DNA of 64,000 bases from Cupriavidus sp. U2 (GCF_009663685.2 NZ_RCOG02000012.1:248846-312845); one strand, 5' to 3'. Shown: positions 51,646-60,929, numbered from the stretch's first letter. Notes: generated by a model not told the origin, from the sequence alone. Numbers and translations: made by a program.

Positions 51646-54600
51646 TCAGGCCGGCAGGCCCTCGCAGGTGTCGAGAAAGGCTTCCAGCGGCATCGGCTTG
51701 CCGATGGCGTAGCCCTGCGCGTAATCCACCCCGATGGCGCGCAGTGTATGGAGCGTGCTTTCGTCCTCGACCCATTCGGCCACGGTGCGCACGCCGAGCC
51801 GATGGCCGATGTCGTTGATCGAGCTGACGATCTCGCGGTCCACGGCGTTCCTGGCCAGGTTGCGGATAAAACTGCCGTCGATCTTGAGATAGTCGACCGG
51901 GAACTGCTTCAGATAGGCGAACGACGACAGGCCGGCGCCGAAATCGTCCAGCGCGACGGTGCAGCCCGCGCTGCGCATGTCGGCCACCACGCGGCTGGCG
52001 GCGGTCATGTTGTTGATCAGCGCGGTCTCGGTGATTTCCAGCCGGATGCGGTCGGCGGGCAGGGCCGAGTCTTCCAGCGCGGCGTGCAGGAAGGGCAGCA
52101 GGAACGGCTCGCCCAGCGAGTTGGCCGACAGGTTGATCGACACCGACAGCCCCGGCACGCTGGCCAGGCGGTCGCCGTACTGCTGCAGCACGTTGCGGAT
52201 CACCCAGCGGTCGATATGGCCCATCAGGTCGTAGCGTTCGGCAGCCGGGATGAACGCGCCCGGCATGATCAGCGTGCCCTGTTCGTCCACCATCCGCACC
52301 AGGATTTCCACGTGGCGCGAATCGTCCTGGCCCGGACGCAGCGAGCGGATTTCCTGCGCGTACAGCCGGAAGCGGTTGGCTTCCAGCGCCGAATGGATGC
52401 CGGCGGCCACCTCCAGTTCGCGGTGATGGCGGCGTGCGTCGCTTTCGTCACGGCGATAGACCGACACGCGGTTGCGCCCGGCGGCCTTGGCGGCGTAGCA
52501 GGCCACATCGGCACGGCTCATCAGTTCGCTGACAGGCGGCACGTCGCTGTCGATGGCGGCGATGCCGATGCTGGCGCCCACGTCGTAGACGCGGCCGTTC
52601 CACGGAAAGCGCCGTTCGCGCACGGCGTCGATCACTTTCATGCCGATCTGCTCGGCGTGTTCGATGCTGCAGTCCTTGAGCAGCAGCGCGAATTCGTCGC
52701 CGCCCAGGCGGGCCAGCAGGTCGTCGGGCCGCACCTGGTGGCGGATCACGTAGCCCAGTTCGCGCAGCAGCACGTCGCCGGCACCATGGCCGGCCGTGTC
52801 GTTGACGATCTTGAAACGGTCAAGGTCGATAAAGCAGAGTGCGGCGCGATGGCCGTGCAGCCGGGCGCTCTCGCAGGCTTCACGCAGGCGTTTTTCGAAC
52901 CAGGCACGGTTGGGCAGGCCGGTCAGCGCGTCGTGCGTGGCCGAGTGGGCCAGTTCGCGCTGCAGCGCCCGCGACGTGGTGATGTCCTGGAACACCAGCA
53001 CGGCGCCCAGCACGCTGCCGTCGTTGGCCAGCACGGGCGCGGCGGAATCCTGCACGTCATGGCGTTCGCCGGTCAGGCTCTGCAGCACCGCGCCTTCCTG
53101 CAGGTAGGCCGGGCGCAGCGTTTCCAGGCATTGCTCGACCGGGCTGGGGATGACCAGGTCGGTGTCTTCGTCCACGATGCGGAACACCTGGTCCAGCGGC
53201 TGGCCCATGGCGGCGTCCAGGTTCCAGCCGGTCAGCTGCTCGGCAATCGGGTTCATGAAGGTCACGCGCATCACGCGGTCCGTGCAGATCACGGCATCGC
53301 CAATCGAGCGCAGCGTGATCTGCAGGCGTTCCTTCTCCTCGAACAGCGCCCGGTTCAGGTTGCGCTGCTCGGTGATGTCCCAGTTGGTACCCACCAGCGC
53401 CCGCGTGGTGTCGTCCTCGTGGCGCGAGATGGTGGCCATGGCGCGCACGTGGCGGATCTCGCCGGTGGGCCGCACCACGCGGTATTCGGTGTCGAAGCGG
53501 CGCACGCCCCGGATGGCCTGGCGCATTTCGGTGCTGACGCGGCTCACGTCCTCGGGGTGGACCATCGCGATCCACTGGGCCAGCGTCGGCGGCCCAAGCT
53601 CGGGCGCGGTGCCGTGCAGCGCGTGCATGCGGGTGTCCCAGGTGATCGCCGCCTGCGTGAAATCCCATTCCCAGATGCCCACGCCGCCCGCTTCCACGGC
53701 CAGCTGGGTGCGGCGCGTCAGCTGTTCCAGCTGTTCCTGCGCCAGCTTGCGCGTGTGGATGTCTTCCACCTGCGCGATGAAATGGTCGGGCCGCCCGGTG
53801 TTGTCGTCGCGCACCAGCGACACCGCCAGCAGCGTCCACAGGTAATGGCCGCTCTTGTGGCGGTAGCGTTTTTCCAGACGATACGAGTCGATCTCGCCGG
53901 CCAATAGCCGTTCTACGAGCCTGAGGTCGGCCGCGAGGTCGTCGGGGTGGGTCATCAGCTGGAACGGCAGGTCGCGCAGTTCGTCGGCGCTGTAGCCCAG
54001 CAGGTCGACCATGGCGCGGTTGACCATCTGCCAGCGGCCGTCCATGCCCACCAGCGCCATGCCGATGGCCGAGTGCTCCAGCGCCTGGCGAAAGCGCCGC
54101 TCGCTGCTGCGCAGTTCCAGCCGGCCCTTGCGGTTCTGCTCGGTCATGAACGCAATGCAGACCGGGAACACCATGACCAGCGCCCCGGACAACGGCACCG
54201 AGCGGGAGGCCAGGAACTCCGTGCCCGAGACCAGCCCGATGCATTCGGCGGCCACCGCCGACAGCAGCGCCAGCAGCGCCGTGGCAAACGGGTTGCTGGC
54301 CAGCGCGACGATGACCAGCGGCAATGACATCACCACGAACGGGTCATGGCCGGCGCGGATGGCGCCGGCGCCGATGCCCACGCACAGCGCGAACAGCCCG
54401 GCCAGCCGCAGCAGCATCGGGCGCTGGCAGGTGGCGCGCACGCGTTCGCGCGACAGCGACACCATCAGCGGCAGCAGCATCACCATGCCGACCGCGCCGG
54501 CATTCCACCAGTTCCACCACACCGTGGGAAACGGCGTGCCATAGCGCGCCGAGATGATCGAGGCCCCCAGCAGCCCGCTCAGGGCCGGCCCGACGGTCGA

Positions 54601-55017
54601 GGCAATGCCGAGCGTCAGTGCAAAGGTGGTCAGTTGTCCGGGACGGGCCAGCGCATGGCGGCCGACCATGACCTGCAGCAGCACGGCCGACCCGGCCAGT
54701 TCGGCCAGGTTGGCGACCGACAGCAGCAGCGCCGCGCCCAGCGGATGCCCGGCGACGACGACGTCGGCGGCAATATTGGAAGCCAGCATGATGGCCAGCA
54801 GCGCCGGCGCCTCGCGGGTGGGGCGGTGCAGCAGCATGCCCAGGCCAAAGGCGTTGGCCAGCCACACGGCCGCCGCATGACCCGGAACGCGCGCCAGCCA
54901 CAGGCCGGCCAGCGCCAGCACGAAGTAGCCCGCAGCCGCCAGCAGCAGCGGACGCCAGTTGCCAAGGCGTGCGATGGACGGAAGGTTCGAAGGGGGCGCG
55001 GCCCTGTCAGGGGTCAT
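51646..55017 (-). CDS. MASE1-PAS-PAS-PAS-GGDEF-EAL protein (c-di-GMP turnover)
   Basis: An 1123-residue inner-membrane protein. The N-terminal MASE1 sensor has about eight helices (residues 20-310). Three PAS domains follow (about 315-435, 440-565, 570-690). The diguanylate cyclase domain has an intact active site RLGGDEF near residue 770 and an inhibitory RPDD motif just before it. The EAL domain (about 870-1115) has DDFGAGLSSF and AEWVED but EIL at the EAL signature position. It may make or break down c-di-GMP in response to an unknown signal. The start MTPDRAAPPSN (55017) was chosen; an earlier in-frame start would add about 30 basic residues. Confidence 0.88.
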   Translation of the reverse strand: MTPDRAAPPSNLPSIARLGNWRPLLLAAAGYFVLALAGLWLARVPGHAAAVWLANAFGLGMLLHRPTREAPALLAIMLASNIAADVVVAGHPLGAALLLSVANLAELAGSAVLLQVMVGRHALARPGQLTTFALTLGIASTVGPALSGLLGASIISARYGTPFPTVWWNWWNAGAVGMVMLLPLMVSLSRERVRATCQRPMLLRLAGLFALCVGIGAGAIRAGHDPFVVMSLPLVIVALASNPFATALLALLSAVAAECIGLVSGTEFLASRSVPLSGALVMVFPVCIAFMTEQNRKGRLELRSSERRFRQALEHSAIGMALVGMDGRWQMVNRAMVDLLGYSADELRDLPFQLMTHPDDLAADLRLVERLLAGEIDSYRLEKRYRHKSGHYLWTLLAVSLVRDDNTGRPDHFIAQVEDIHTRKLAQEQLEQLTRRTQLAVEAGGVGIWEWDFTQAAITWDTRMHALHGTAPELGPPTLAQWIAMVHPEDVSRVSTEMRQAIRGVRRFDTEYRVVRPTGEIRHVRAMATISRHEDDTTRALVGTNWDITEQRNLNRALFEEKERLQITLRSIGDAVICTDRVMRVTFMNPIAEQLTGWNLDAAMGQPLDQVFRIVDEDTDLVIPSPVEQCLETLRPAYLQEGAVLQSLTGERHDVQDSAAPVLANDGSVLGAVLVFQDITTSRALQRELAHSATHDALTGLPNRAWFEKRLREACESARLHGHRAALCFIDLDRFKIVNDTAGHGAGDVLLRELGYVIRHQVRPDDLLARLGGDEFALLLKDCSIEHAEQIGMKVIDAVRERRFPWNGRVYDVGASIGIAAIDSDVPPVSELMSRADVACYAAKAAGRNRVSVYRRDESDARRHHRELEVAAGIHSALEANRFRLYAQEIRSLRPGQDDSRHVEILVRMVDEQGTLIMPGAFIPAAERYDLMGHIDRWVIRNVLQQYGDRLASVPGLSVSINLSANSLGEPFLLPFLHAALEDSALPADRIRLEITETALINNMTAASRVVADMRSAGCTVALDDFGAGLSSFAYLKQFPVDYLKIDGSFIRNLARNAVDREIVSSINDIGHRLGVRTVAEWVEDESTLHTLRAIGVDYAQGYAIGKPMPLEAFLDTCEGLPA

Positions 55018-55431
55018 CAGATTCGGGTTTCCTGGGGCGCGCCTGGCGCGCCGAAAGCCATGCCGGCAGGAATGCAATGGCCGCACCCTGCCCAGCGTAG
55101 GTGGCACTGTAGTCGCGCCAGGCGGAATCTGACGGCCGGGATAGGGGCATCTGCATGGCTTTGTTGGGACTGGCGCCGCAGGCCGAAAGCTGGTATGGCG
55201 GGCGGCGTGGGCGGCGCCTGGCGGGGGAATCGTGGCGATTACCTGGCCGGCATGACCGGCTTCATCGACCGCGCCCCGGCCGGGCTGGAGGGCTGACCGC
55301 CGCGCGTATCCCCCGGACTGGCGGCGCCGGCGCAGCTTCTGTACGATCCCGCACGGAACGCGAAGCGCGCGCCCGTTTCAATCGGGTGGCGCACTCTGCG
55401 CTTTCTCGGTGGCCGCTCACGGGGGATACCC
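55018..55431. other. Intergenic region between the GGDEF/EAL and cytochrome c genes
   Basis: 414 bases between divergent genes. Several short overlapping open frames are present but none has a recognisable family or an SD with sensible context. I found no clear promoter or operator. Confidence 0.5.
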
Positions 55432-56310
55432 ATGGACGTCAAGCGATTCTTCCGCATTGCCAGCGCCGCGCTGGTTGCCTTCGTGGTGTTCGTGGTGCTG
55501 GCCGTGGGCAGCACGTACTGGTGGGGCGGCCGCAAGCTCCAGCGCAAGATCGACGTGGCCGTGCAGCCGGTGACGATCCCGACCGACGCCACGGCCATCG
55601 CCCACGGCAGGTACCTGTTCGAGTCGCGCGGCTGCGCGGACTGTCACGGCGCCAAGGGCAACGGCCGCCAGGTATTTGATGAATCCAACGGATTCCGGGT
55701 ATTCGCACCAGACCTGACCCGCGCCAACCCCGATATCGCCAGATTCCAGCCCCAGGATTGGGACCGTGCCATCCGGCATGGCGTGGCGCCGTCGGGCCGG
55801 CCGCTGCTTGTGATGCCCAGCGAGGATTACAACCGGCTGTCCAACGAAGACTTTGGCGCGCTGGTGGCCTATGTCCAGAGCCTGCCACCCGGCCCGGGCC
55901 GACCCGGCGAGGTGCAGTTGCCATGGTTCATCCGGGGCATGTATGGCGCGGGCGTGATCAAGGACGCCGCCGAGAAGATCGACCACAGCCTGCCGCCGGC
56001 CGCGCCGGTTGTGGCCGCCGTGAACGCCCGGTACGGCGCGTACGTGGCCAATTCGTGCAAGGGCTGCCACGGGACCCAACTGCGCGGTGGCCATATCCCC
56101 GGCGCGCCGCCCGACTGGCCGCCCGCCGCCAACCTGCAGCCGGGCGGGGCGATGAAGCACTACCCCGCGGCCGATCAGTTCGTGACCATGATGCGCACCG
56201 GCAAGCGGCCCGACGGCACCGACGTCAGCCGCGTGATGCCATTCACCGCCTTCGCCAAAATGAATGACACCGACCTGCAGGCGCTGTATCTGTTCCTGAG
56301 CCAGAAATAA
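55432..56310 (+). CDS. Diheme cytochrome c
   Basis: A 292-residue protein with one N-terminal membrane helix (about residues 8-30, possibly uncleaved) and two c-type heme motifs: CADCH (68-72) and CKGCH (209-213). Each has a distal Met candidate downstream (LLVMPSEDY and SRVMPFTAF). It sits 163 bases before the 2Fe-2S subunit of a molybdenum hydroxylase and would carry electrons from that enzyme to the respiratory chain. It lies in the periplasm. Confidence 0.88.
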   Translation: MDVKRFFRIASAALVAFVVFVVLAVGSTYWWGGRKLQRKIDVAVQPVTIPTDATAIAHGRYLFESRGCADCHGAKGNGRQVFDESNGFRVFAPDLTRANPDIARFQPQDWDRAIRHGVAPSGRPLLVMPSEDYNRLSNEDFGALVAYVQSLPPGPGRPGEVQLPWFIRGMYGAGVIKDAAEKIDHSLPPAAPVVAAVNARYGAYVANSCKGCHGTQLRGGHIPGAPPDWPPAANLQPGGAMKHYPAADQFVTMMRTGKRPDGTDVSRVMPFTAFAKMNDTDLQALYLFLSQK

Positions 56311-56473
56311 TCCCGCTTATGGTGCGCACCGCATGATGTGAGCGGGACTGCGCAAGCTTTTCATATTTCTACTATGCTCCACGGGTTCGCCGGGTGGCCA
56401 GGGATCTTTTGCCAATGGCCCGGCGTGACGCGCGAATAACCGACTGGGCCAAGCACCCAAGGAGCACCCCCAA

Positions 56474-56941
56474 ATGACGACCCTCACCCTCAACGGCAAG
56501 ACCGTGGAGGTGGACGCCGATCCGTCCACGCCACTGTTGTGGGCCCTGCGCGACAACCTCGGCATGACCGGCACCAAGTTCGGTTGTGGCATGGCCGCGT
56601 GCGGCGCCTGCACCGTCCATATCAACGGCCAGGCCACGCGCAGCTGCGTGATGCCGATCTCCGCCACGGCCGGCAGCAAGATCAACACGATTGAAAGCAT
56701 GGGCGACGACCCGGTCGGCAAGGCCGTGCTGGCGGCCTGGCTCAAGCACGACGTGGCCCAGTGCGGCTACTGCCAGAACGGGCAGGTGATGAGCGCCGTG
56801 GGCCTGCTGCGCAGCAAGCCGCGGCCCACCGATGCCGACATCGACCAGGCCATGGCCGGCAACGTCTGCCGCTGCGGCACCTATCAACGGATTCGCGCGG
56901 CGATCAAGGACGCCTCGCGCACCATCGCTGTCAAGGCATAA
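56474..56941 (+). CDS. Molybdenum hydroxylase small subunit, 2Fe-2S (IorA-like)
   Basis: A 155-residue iron-sulfur subunit. The plant-ferredoxin cluster has Cys38, Cys43, Cys46 and Cys58 ([14 protein letters not shown]); the second cluster has QCGYCQNGQ and [11 protein letters not shown]. It moves electrons from the molybdenum cofactor of the large subunit. It has no signal peptide, so it would be exported together with the Tat-exported large subunit (hitchhiker export). AGGAG precedes the ATG. No FAD subunit gene is nearby; the electron acceptor is more likely the cytochrome c. Confidence 0.9.
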   Translation: MTTLTLNGKTVEVDADPSTPLLWALRDNLGMTGTKFGCGMAACGACTVHINGQATRSCVMPISATAGSKINTIESMGDDPVGKAVLAAWLKHDVAQCGYCQNGQVMSAVGLLRSKPRPTDADIDQAMAGNVCRCGTYQRIRAAIKDASRTIAVKA

Positions 56942-56950
56942 GGGGCTGCC

Positions 56951-59203
56951 ATGCGTATTCGAGGGATTGAAGCCCTGGCCGGCGGCAACGGTGCGCCCGC
57001 TGCGCAACCGGAAGCGGCGGCCACGCTGTCGCGGCGCAGCTTTCTGAAGATGTCTGGCCTGGCGGGCAGCGGGTTTGCGCTCGGCATCGTCGGCGTGGAT
57101 GCCGCGCTGGCCCAGCAGGCGCCCGCCAGGCCGGTGGCGCCGCCGCAGGCGTTCCTGACCATCGCGCCGGACAACACGGTGACCATCGCCGTGAACCGGC
57201 TCGAATTCGGCCAGGGCGTGCATACGGCGCTGCCGATGGCGCTGGCCGAGGAACTGGACGTCGACTGGAAGAACGTGCGCGCCATCCTGGCACCGGCCGG
57301 CGACGCGTACAAGGACCCCATGTTCGGTATCCAGATGACCGGCGGCTCGACGGCGCTGAACCATTCGTTCGAGCAGTACCGCGAGCTGGGCGCGCGGGCG
57401 CGGGCCATGCTGATCGGCGCCGCCGCGCAGAAGTGGGAGGTCGATCCGGCCAGCTGCACCGCGTCGATGGGCGTGGTCACGTCGGGCAACAACCGCGCCA
57501 CGTATGGCGAACTGGCGCAGGCGGCCATGGGCCTGCCGGTGCCGGCCCAGGTCAAGCTCAAGGACCCGGCCCAGTTCCGCATCGTCGGCAAGCCCACGCC
57601 GCGCCTGGACGCCGCATCGAAGCTGCACGGCGACCCGGTGTTCGGCATGGACGTCCGGCTCAAGGACATGAAGGTGGCCGTGGTGGCGCACCCGCCGCGC
57701 TTCGGCGGCAAGGTCAAGTCGTTCAACGCCGACCGTGCGCGCAAGATCAAGGGCGTGGCCGATGTGATGCTGGTGAACACCGATCGCGGTGGTTCGGGCG
57801 TGGCGGTGGTGGCCGACGGCTACTGGCCGGCCAAGACCGCGCGCGACGCGCTGGAGATCGTCTGGGAAGACACCGGTTCGACGGTCAGCACGGCCGCGCT
57901 GTTCGACCAGTTCAGCAAGCTGGCCGCGCAGCCGGGCATCGTGGCGAGGCCGCTCGAAAGCGGCAATATCGACACCGTGCTGTCCGGCGCGGCCAAGGTC
58001 ATCGACGCCGAGTATCGCGTGCCGTACCTGGCCCATGCGCCGATGGAGCCGCTGAACTGCACGCTGCAGCCCGAGGTGGCCGGCAACAAGGTGACCGCCG
58101 TGAAGGTGTGGGTAGGCTCGCAGTTCCAGACCATCGACCAGGGCGCCATCGCGCGCACGCTGCAACTGACGCCGGAAAAGGTCACGCTGAATACGATGAT
58201 GGCCGGCGGTGGCTTCGGCCGCCGCGCCGTGCCGACGTCGGATTACCTAGTGGAGTCGGCCAACGTGCTGCGCGCCTGGGTGGCCAACGGCCATACCGAG
58301 CCGATCAAGGTGATGTGGAGCCGCGAGGACGACATCAAGGGCGGCTACTACCGCCCGCTGCACGTGCATCGCGCCCGCATCGGCGTGGACGCCCAGGGCA
58401 AGGTCGTGGGATGGCAGCACACCATCGTCGGCCAGTCGATCATCACCGGCACGCCGTTCGAGCCGATGATGGTCAAGAACGGCGTGGACGCCACGATGAC
58501 CGAAGGCATCGTCGAGAACGACTACGACCTGCCGCTGCAGGTGCACGTGCATCATCCTAAGGTGGATGTGCCGGTGCTGTGGTGGCGCTCGGTGGGCAAC
58601 ACCCACACGGCATTCGTCAAGGAAACGCTGGCCGACGAAATGGCCACGGCCGCCAGGCAGGACCCGGTGGCCTGGCGCCTGGCCCGGCTGGACGAGAAGA
58701 AGCACGCGCGCCATCGCGCCGCGCTGCAACTGGCCGTGGACAAGTCGGGCTATGGCAAGACGAAGCTGCCCAAGGGGCATGCCTGGGGCGTGGCCGTGCA
58801 CGAGTCGTTCGGCTCGGTGGTGGCCTATATCGTCGACGTATCGGTGGTGAAGGGCGAGCCGCGCGTGCATCGCGTGACGGCCGGCGTGCATGCGAACCGC
58901 GTGGTCAATCCGCTGACCGCCGAGGCGCAGGTCCAGGGCGGCTGCGTGTTCGGGCTGTCGATGATCAAGCCGGGCTTTGCCATCGAGATGGAAAACGGCA
59001 TGGTCAAGAACAGCAACTTCCCCGACTATCCGCCGCCGCGCATGCCTGATGCGCCGGTGGTGGACGTGTTCTTCGTGCCGTCGAACGACAACCCGACCGG
59101 CCTTGGCGAACCGGGCACGCCCGGCATTGCCCCGGCCGTGGCCAATGCGCTGTTCCGCCTCACGGGCAAGCGCCAGCGTCAGCTGCCGTTCGTGATGGCC
59201 TGA
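56951..59203 (+). CDS. Molybdenum hydroxylase large subunit, xanthine dehydrogenase family (IorB-like)
   Basis: A 750-residue molybdenum-cofactor subunit with a Tat signal (SRRSFLKMSG at residues 27-36). Substrate and cofactor blocks include GQGVHTALPMALAEEL, MAGGGFGRRA and the C-terminal GLGEPGTPGIAPAV, whose Glu is the catalytic base of this family. It acts in the periplasm and oxidises aldehydes or N-heterocycles; the substrate cannot be fixed by sequence. Operon order cytochrome-2Fe2S-Mo is that of aldehyde or isoquinoline oxidoreductases. Nine bases separate it from the 2Fe-2S gene. Confidence 0.9.
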   Translation: MRIRGIEALAGGNGAPAAQPEAAATLSRRSFLKMSGLAGSGFALGIVGVDAALAQQAPARPVAPPQAFLTIAPDNTVTIAVNRLEFGQGVHTALPMALAEELDVDWKNVRAILAPAGDAYKDPMFGIQMTGGSTALNHSFEQYRELGARARAMLIGAAAQKWEVDPASCTASMGVVTSGNNRATYGELAQAAMGLPVPAQVKLKDPAQFRIVGKPTPRLDAASKLHGDPVFGMDVRLKDMKVAVVAHPPRFGGKVKSFNADRARKIKGVADVMLVNTDRGGSGVAVVADGYWPAKTARDALEIVWEDTGSTVSTAALFDQFSKLAAQPGIVARPLESGNIDTVLSGAAKVIDAEYRVPYLAHAPMEPLNCTLQPEVAGNKVTAVKVWVGSQFQTIDQGAIARTLQLTPEKVTLNTMMAGGGFGRRAVPTSDYLVESANVLRAWVANGHTEPIKVMWSREDDIKGGYYRPLHVHRARIGVDAQGKVVGWQHTIVGQSIITGTPFEPMMVKNGVDATMTEGIVENDYDLPLQVHVHHPKVDVPVLWWRSVGNTHTAFVKETLADEMATAARQDPVAWRLARLDEKKHARHRAALQLAVDKSGYGKTKLPKGHAWGVAVHESFGSVVAYIVDVSVVKGEPRVHRVTAGVHANRVVNPLTAEAQVQGGCVFGLSMIKPGFAIEMENGMVKNSNFPDYPPPRMPDAPVVDVFFVPSNDNPTGLGEPGTPGIAPAVANALFRLTGKRQRQLPFVMA

Positions 59204-59227
59204 GGCGGGTTCTTCCTGCCCTTGCGT

Positions 59228-59271
59228 GCTCCCCTCTCCCGCAAGGCGGGAGGGGGGCAGGGGGAGAGGGC
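59228..59271 (+). repeat. 44-base palindromic repeat, copy A
   Basis: A 44-base unit rich in CCCCTCTCCC and GGGGGAGAGGGC. It contains an internal hairpin CTCCC-N7-GGGAG. The second copy is at 59313-59356 in inverse orientation; the two units agree at roughly four-fifths of positions, with differences mainly in the loop. It is in the gap between two convergent genes. Confidence 0.75.
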
Positions 59272-59312
59272 ATGGCGTTTCAAATTGCGACGTGTCGTGG
59301 CTTGAGCCGCTC

Positions 59313-59356
59313 GCCCTCTCCCCCAACCCCTCTCCCACTGCATGGGAGAGGGGAGC
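59313..59356 (-). repeat. 44-base palindromic repeat, copy B (inverted)
   Basis: Inverted copy of the unit at 59228-59271. It has its own hairpin CCCCTCTCCC-N7-GGGAGAGGGG (59327-59353). The pair could pair with each other across a 41-base centre, so it may act as a bidirectional terminator or REP/BIME-like element between the molybdenum hydroxylase gene and the anti-sigma gene. Confidence 0.75.
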
Positions 59357-59375
59357 CGGATAGCGGTGATTCGAG

Positions 59376-60167
59376 CTACCACTGATCCCCCGCATTGCGC
59401 CACGCCTGCACGAACCTGCGCAGGTCGCCGGCCGACGCGTCGGTGATCGCCACATAGCGCATGCCGCCGGCCGTCCAGCTTTCGAGCTGGTACCCCTGCC
59501 GCACCCGTTCCCCCACCGATGCGCCCGCGCCCGGTATCACGAAGACGTCCACCGGATGCTGGCGGCGCTGATAGACCAGCACGGCCACGCGCTGCCCGTC
59601 GACAAAGTCCACCCGGCCGCCGACCAGCGGAAAACCGGCCGAAGCCAGGTCGCGGACATCGGGCGCGTAGTCGATGCGGCCGTTGAACCACGGCTTGACC
59701 GTGTGCTGGTCGGTCGAGACCACATCGCTGGCCCGGTTCGAGATCAGCCCGCGCACATGGCTGGCAACGATGCTGCTGGCCAGAAGGTCGTCCGGTGACG
59801 GGGCGGTGTTGTACTGAAACACGCTCAGGCCGATGGCGGCTGCCGTCACGGCGGCCAGCGCGGCATTGACCGGCGGCGACCACGCGAACCAGCGCCGCCA
59901 GCCGGCCGGTGCGTCGGATGGCGGATCGGCCGGCGCGCTGTGGGCGGGGTCGGGCAGGGCGTCGAGAATGCGGGCACGCAGTTCGGCCGGGGCGCGGTGG
60001 TAGGTGGCGCCGCGCCGCGTGGCACGGTGCAGCGCCTGCAGGTGGCTCAGGGCGTCCACGCAACCGTCGCAGTCTTCGAGATGCCGTTCCAGCCGCACGC
60101 TGTCGGCCGCGCCCACCTCGCCGTCGGCGGTGGCGTGCAGCAGCTGGCGGGCTTCATTGCAATCCAT
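59376..60167 (-). CDS. Anti-sigma factor with zinc-finger (zf-HC2) domain
   Basis: A 263-residue protein. The N-terminus has a zinc-finger-type anti-sigma domain (HLEDCDGCVDAL with an earlier CNEARQLLH), then one membrane helix (about residues 100-116) and a C-terminal domain likely to face the periplasm. It would hold the ECF sigma factor until a signal releases it. Its ATG lies within the sigma gene end, overlapping by 14 bases, so the two are coupled. The periplasmic domain has DVFVIPGAG and RYVAITDAS but no cysteine pair that would suggest a redox sensor. Confidence 0.85.
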   Translation of the reverse strand: MDCNEARQLLHATADGEVGAADSVRLERHLEDCDGCVDALSHLQALHRATRRGATYHRAPAELRARILDALPDPAHSAPADPPSDAPAGWRRWFAWSPPVNAALAAVTAAAIGLSVFQYNTAPSPDDLLASSIVASHVRGLISNRASDVVSTDQHTVKPWFNGRIDYAPDVRDLASAGFPLVGGRVDFVDGQRVAVLVYQRRQHPVDVFVIPGAGASVGERVRQGYQLESWTAGGMRYVAITDASAGDLRRFVQAWRNAGDQW

Positions 60168-60783
60168 GGCGCCGGTCTCCTGCGGGGGGAATGGGGTCGT
60201 CCGGGTTCAGGCCGGTGGCGGCCGGCGAGCCGCTGGCCGCCTGCTGCGGCGCGCCATCGCGCAGCGCCACCACGGCGGCGGCCAGCATGCGGCGGCCGCG
60301 CGCCAGGCGCGACATCACGGTGCCTACCGGAATGTCGGCAATGCGCGCGATGTCGCGATAATGCAGTTCCTCCAGTTCGCGTAACACCAGTACCTCCCGA
60401 AACGCCACCGGCAGTCGCTCCAGCGCCGCATGGACCAGCCGGACGCCCTCGTCGCGCAGCAGCCACTGTTCCGGATCGCCGGGCGCGCCGTGCCAGTCGG
60501 GCAGGTCCGCATCGATCAGCGATTCGTCGTAGCCCGTTTCCGCCGCCCCGCGCCGCTTCTGCCAGGTGGTGAACCACGTGTTGCGCACGATGGCCAGCAG
60601 CCATGGCCGGGCCTGGTCGCCGCGGAAGCCCCCGAACAGCCGGAACGCGCGCAGGAAGGCCTCCTGCACCACGTCGTCGGCATCGCCCGCATTGCCACAC
60701 AGCCAGCGGGCCAGGTTGTACGCGGCATCCAGGTGCGGCAACACCAGGGTGTCGAATCTGCGGCGCGTGTTGGCGGCGTCCAA
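60154..60783 (-). CDS. ECF sigma factor
   Basis: A 209-residue extracytoplasmic-function sigma factor. Region 2 holds DADDVVQEAFLRAFRLFGGF and RPWLLAIVRNTWF; region 4 holds LPVAFREVLVLRELEELHYRDIARIADIPVGTVMSRLARG. I chose the TTG at 60783 because GAGG lies six bases upstream; a second in-frame TTG at 60795 would add four residues. The upstream gap holds a promoter that matches that of the opposite-strand genes, which suggests autoregulation. The ECF group is not assigned. Confidence 0.9.
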   Translation of the reverse strand: MDAANTRRRFDTLVLPHLDAAYNLARWLCGNAGDADDVVQEAFLRAFRLFGGFRGDQARPWLLAIVRNTWFTTWQKRRGAAETGYDESLIDADLPDWHGAPGDPEQWLLRDEGVRLVHAALERLPVAFREVLVLRELEELHYRDIARIADIPVGTVMSRLARGRRMLAAAVVALRDGAPQQAASGSPAATGLNPDDPIPPAGDRRHGLQ

Positions 60784-60841
60784 GTCAGTCCTCAAGGGGC
60801 GGATCGGCAGGGCACTGCGGCATGGGGCGTCTCCCGTGTAT

Positions 60842-60868
60842 TACCGGCGCTGGGCCGATTCTATTCCC
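60842..60868 (-). promoter_or_regulatory. Putative ECF promoter of the sigma gene
   Basis: On the minus strand GGGAATA-N14-CCGGTA. The -35 and -10 blocks match those of the plus-strand promoter at 60903-60929 at identical spacing. It lies about 60-85 bases upstream of the sigma start. Confidence 0.7.
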
Positions 60869-60902
60869 GCCGGCCGCCGCGCGCCAACGGGGCAGACCCG
60901 CA

Positions 60903-60929
60903 GGGAATAAACGTCGGGCCGCCCCGGTA
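60903..60929 (+). promoter_or_regulatory. Putative ECF promoter of the phosphoesterase-cupredoxin genes
   Basis: GGGAATA-N14-CCGGTA, about 33-60 bases upstream of the phosphoesterase start. The pair of identical promoters on opposite strands is unlikely by chance and suggests both operons are transcribed by the ECF sigma factor encoded next to them. Confidence 0.7.

Noticed and set aside
51580-53907. A 775-codon plus-strand frame
   Set aside because: Antisense shadow of the GGDEF/EAL gene; the real gene has clear domain motifs.
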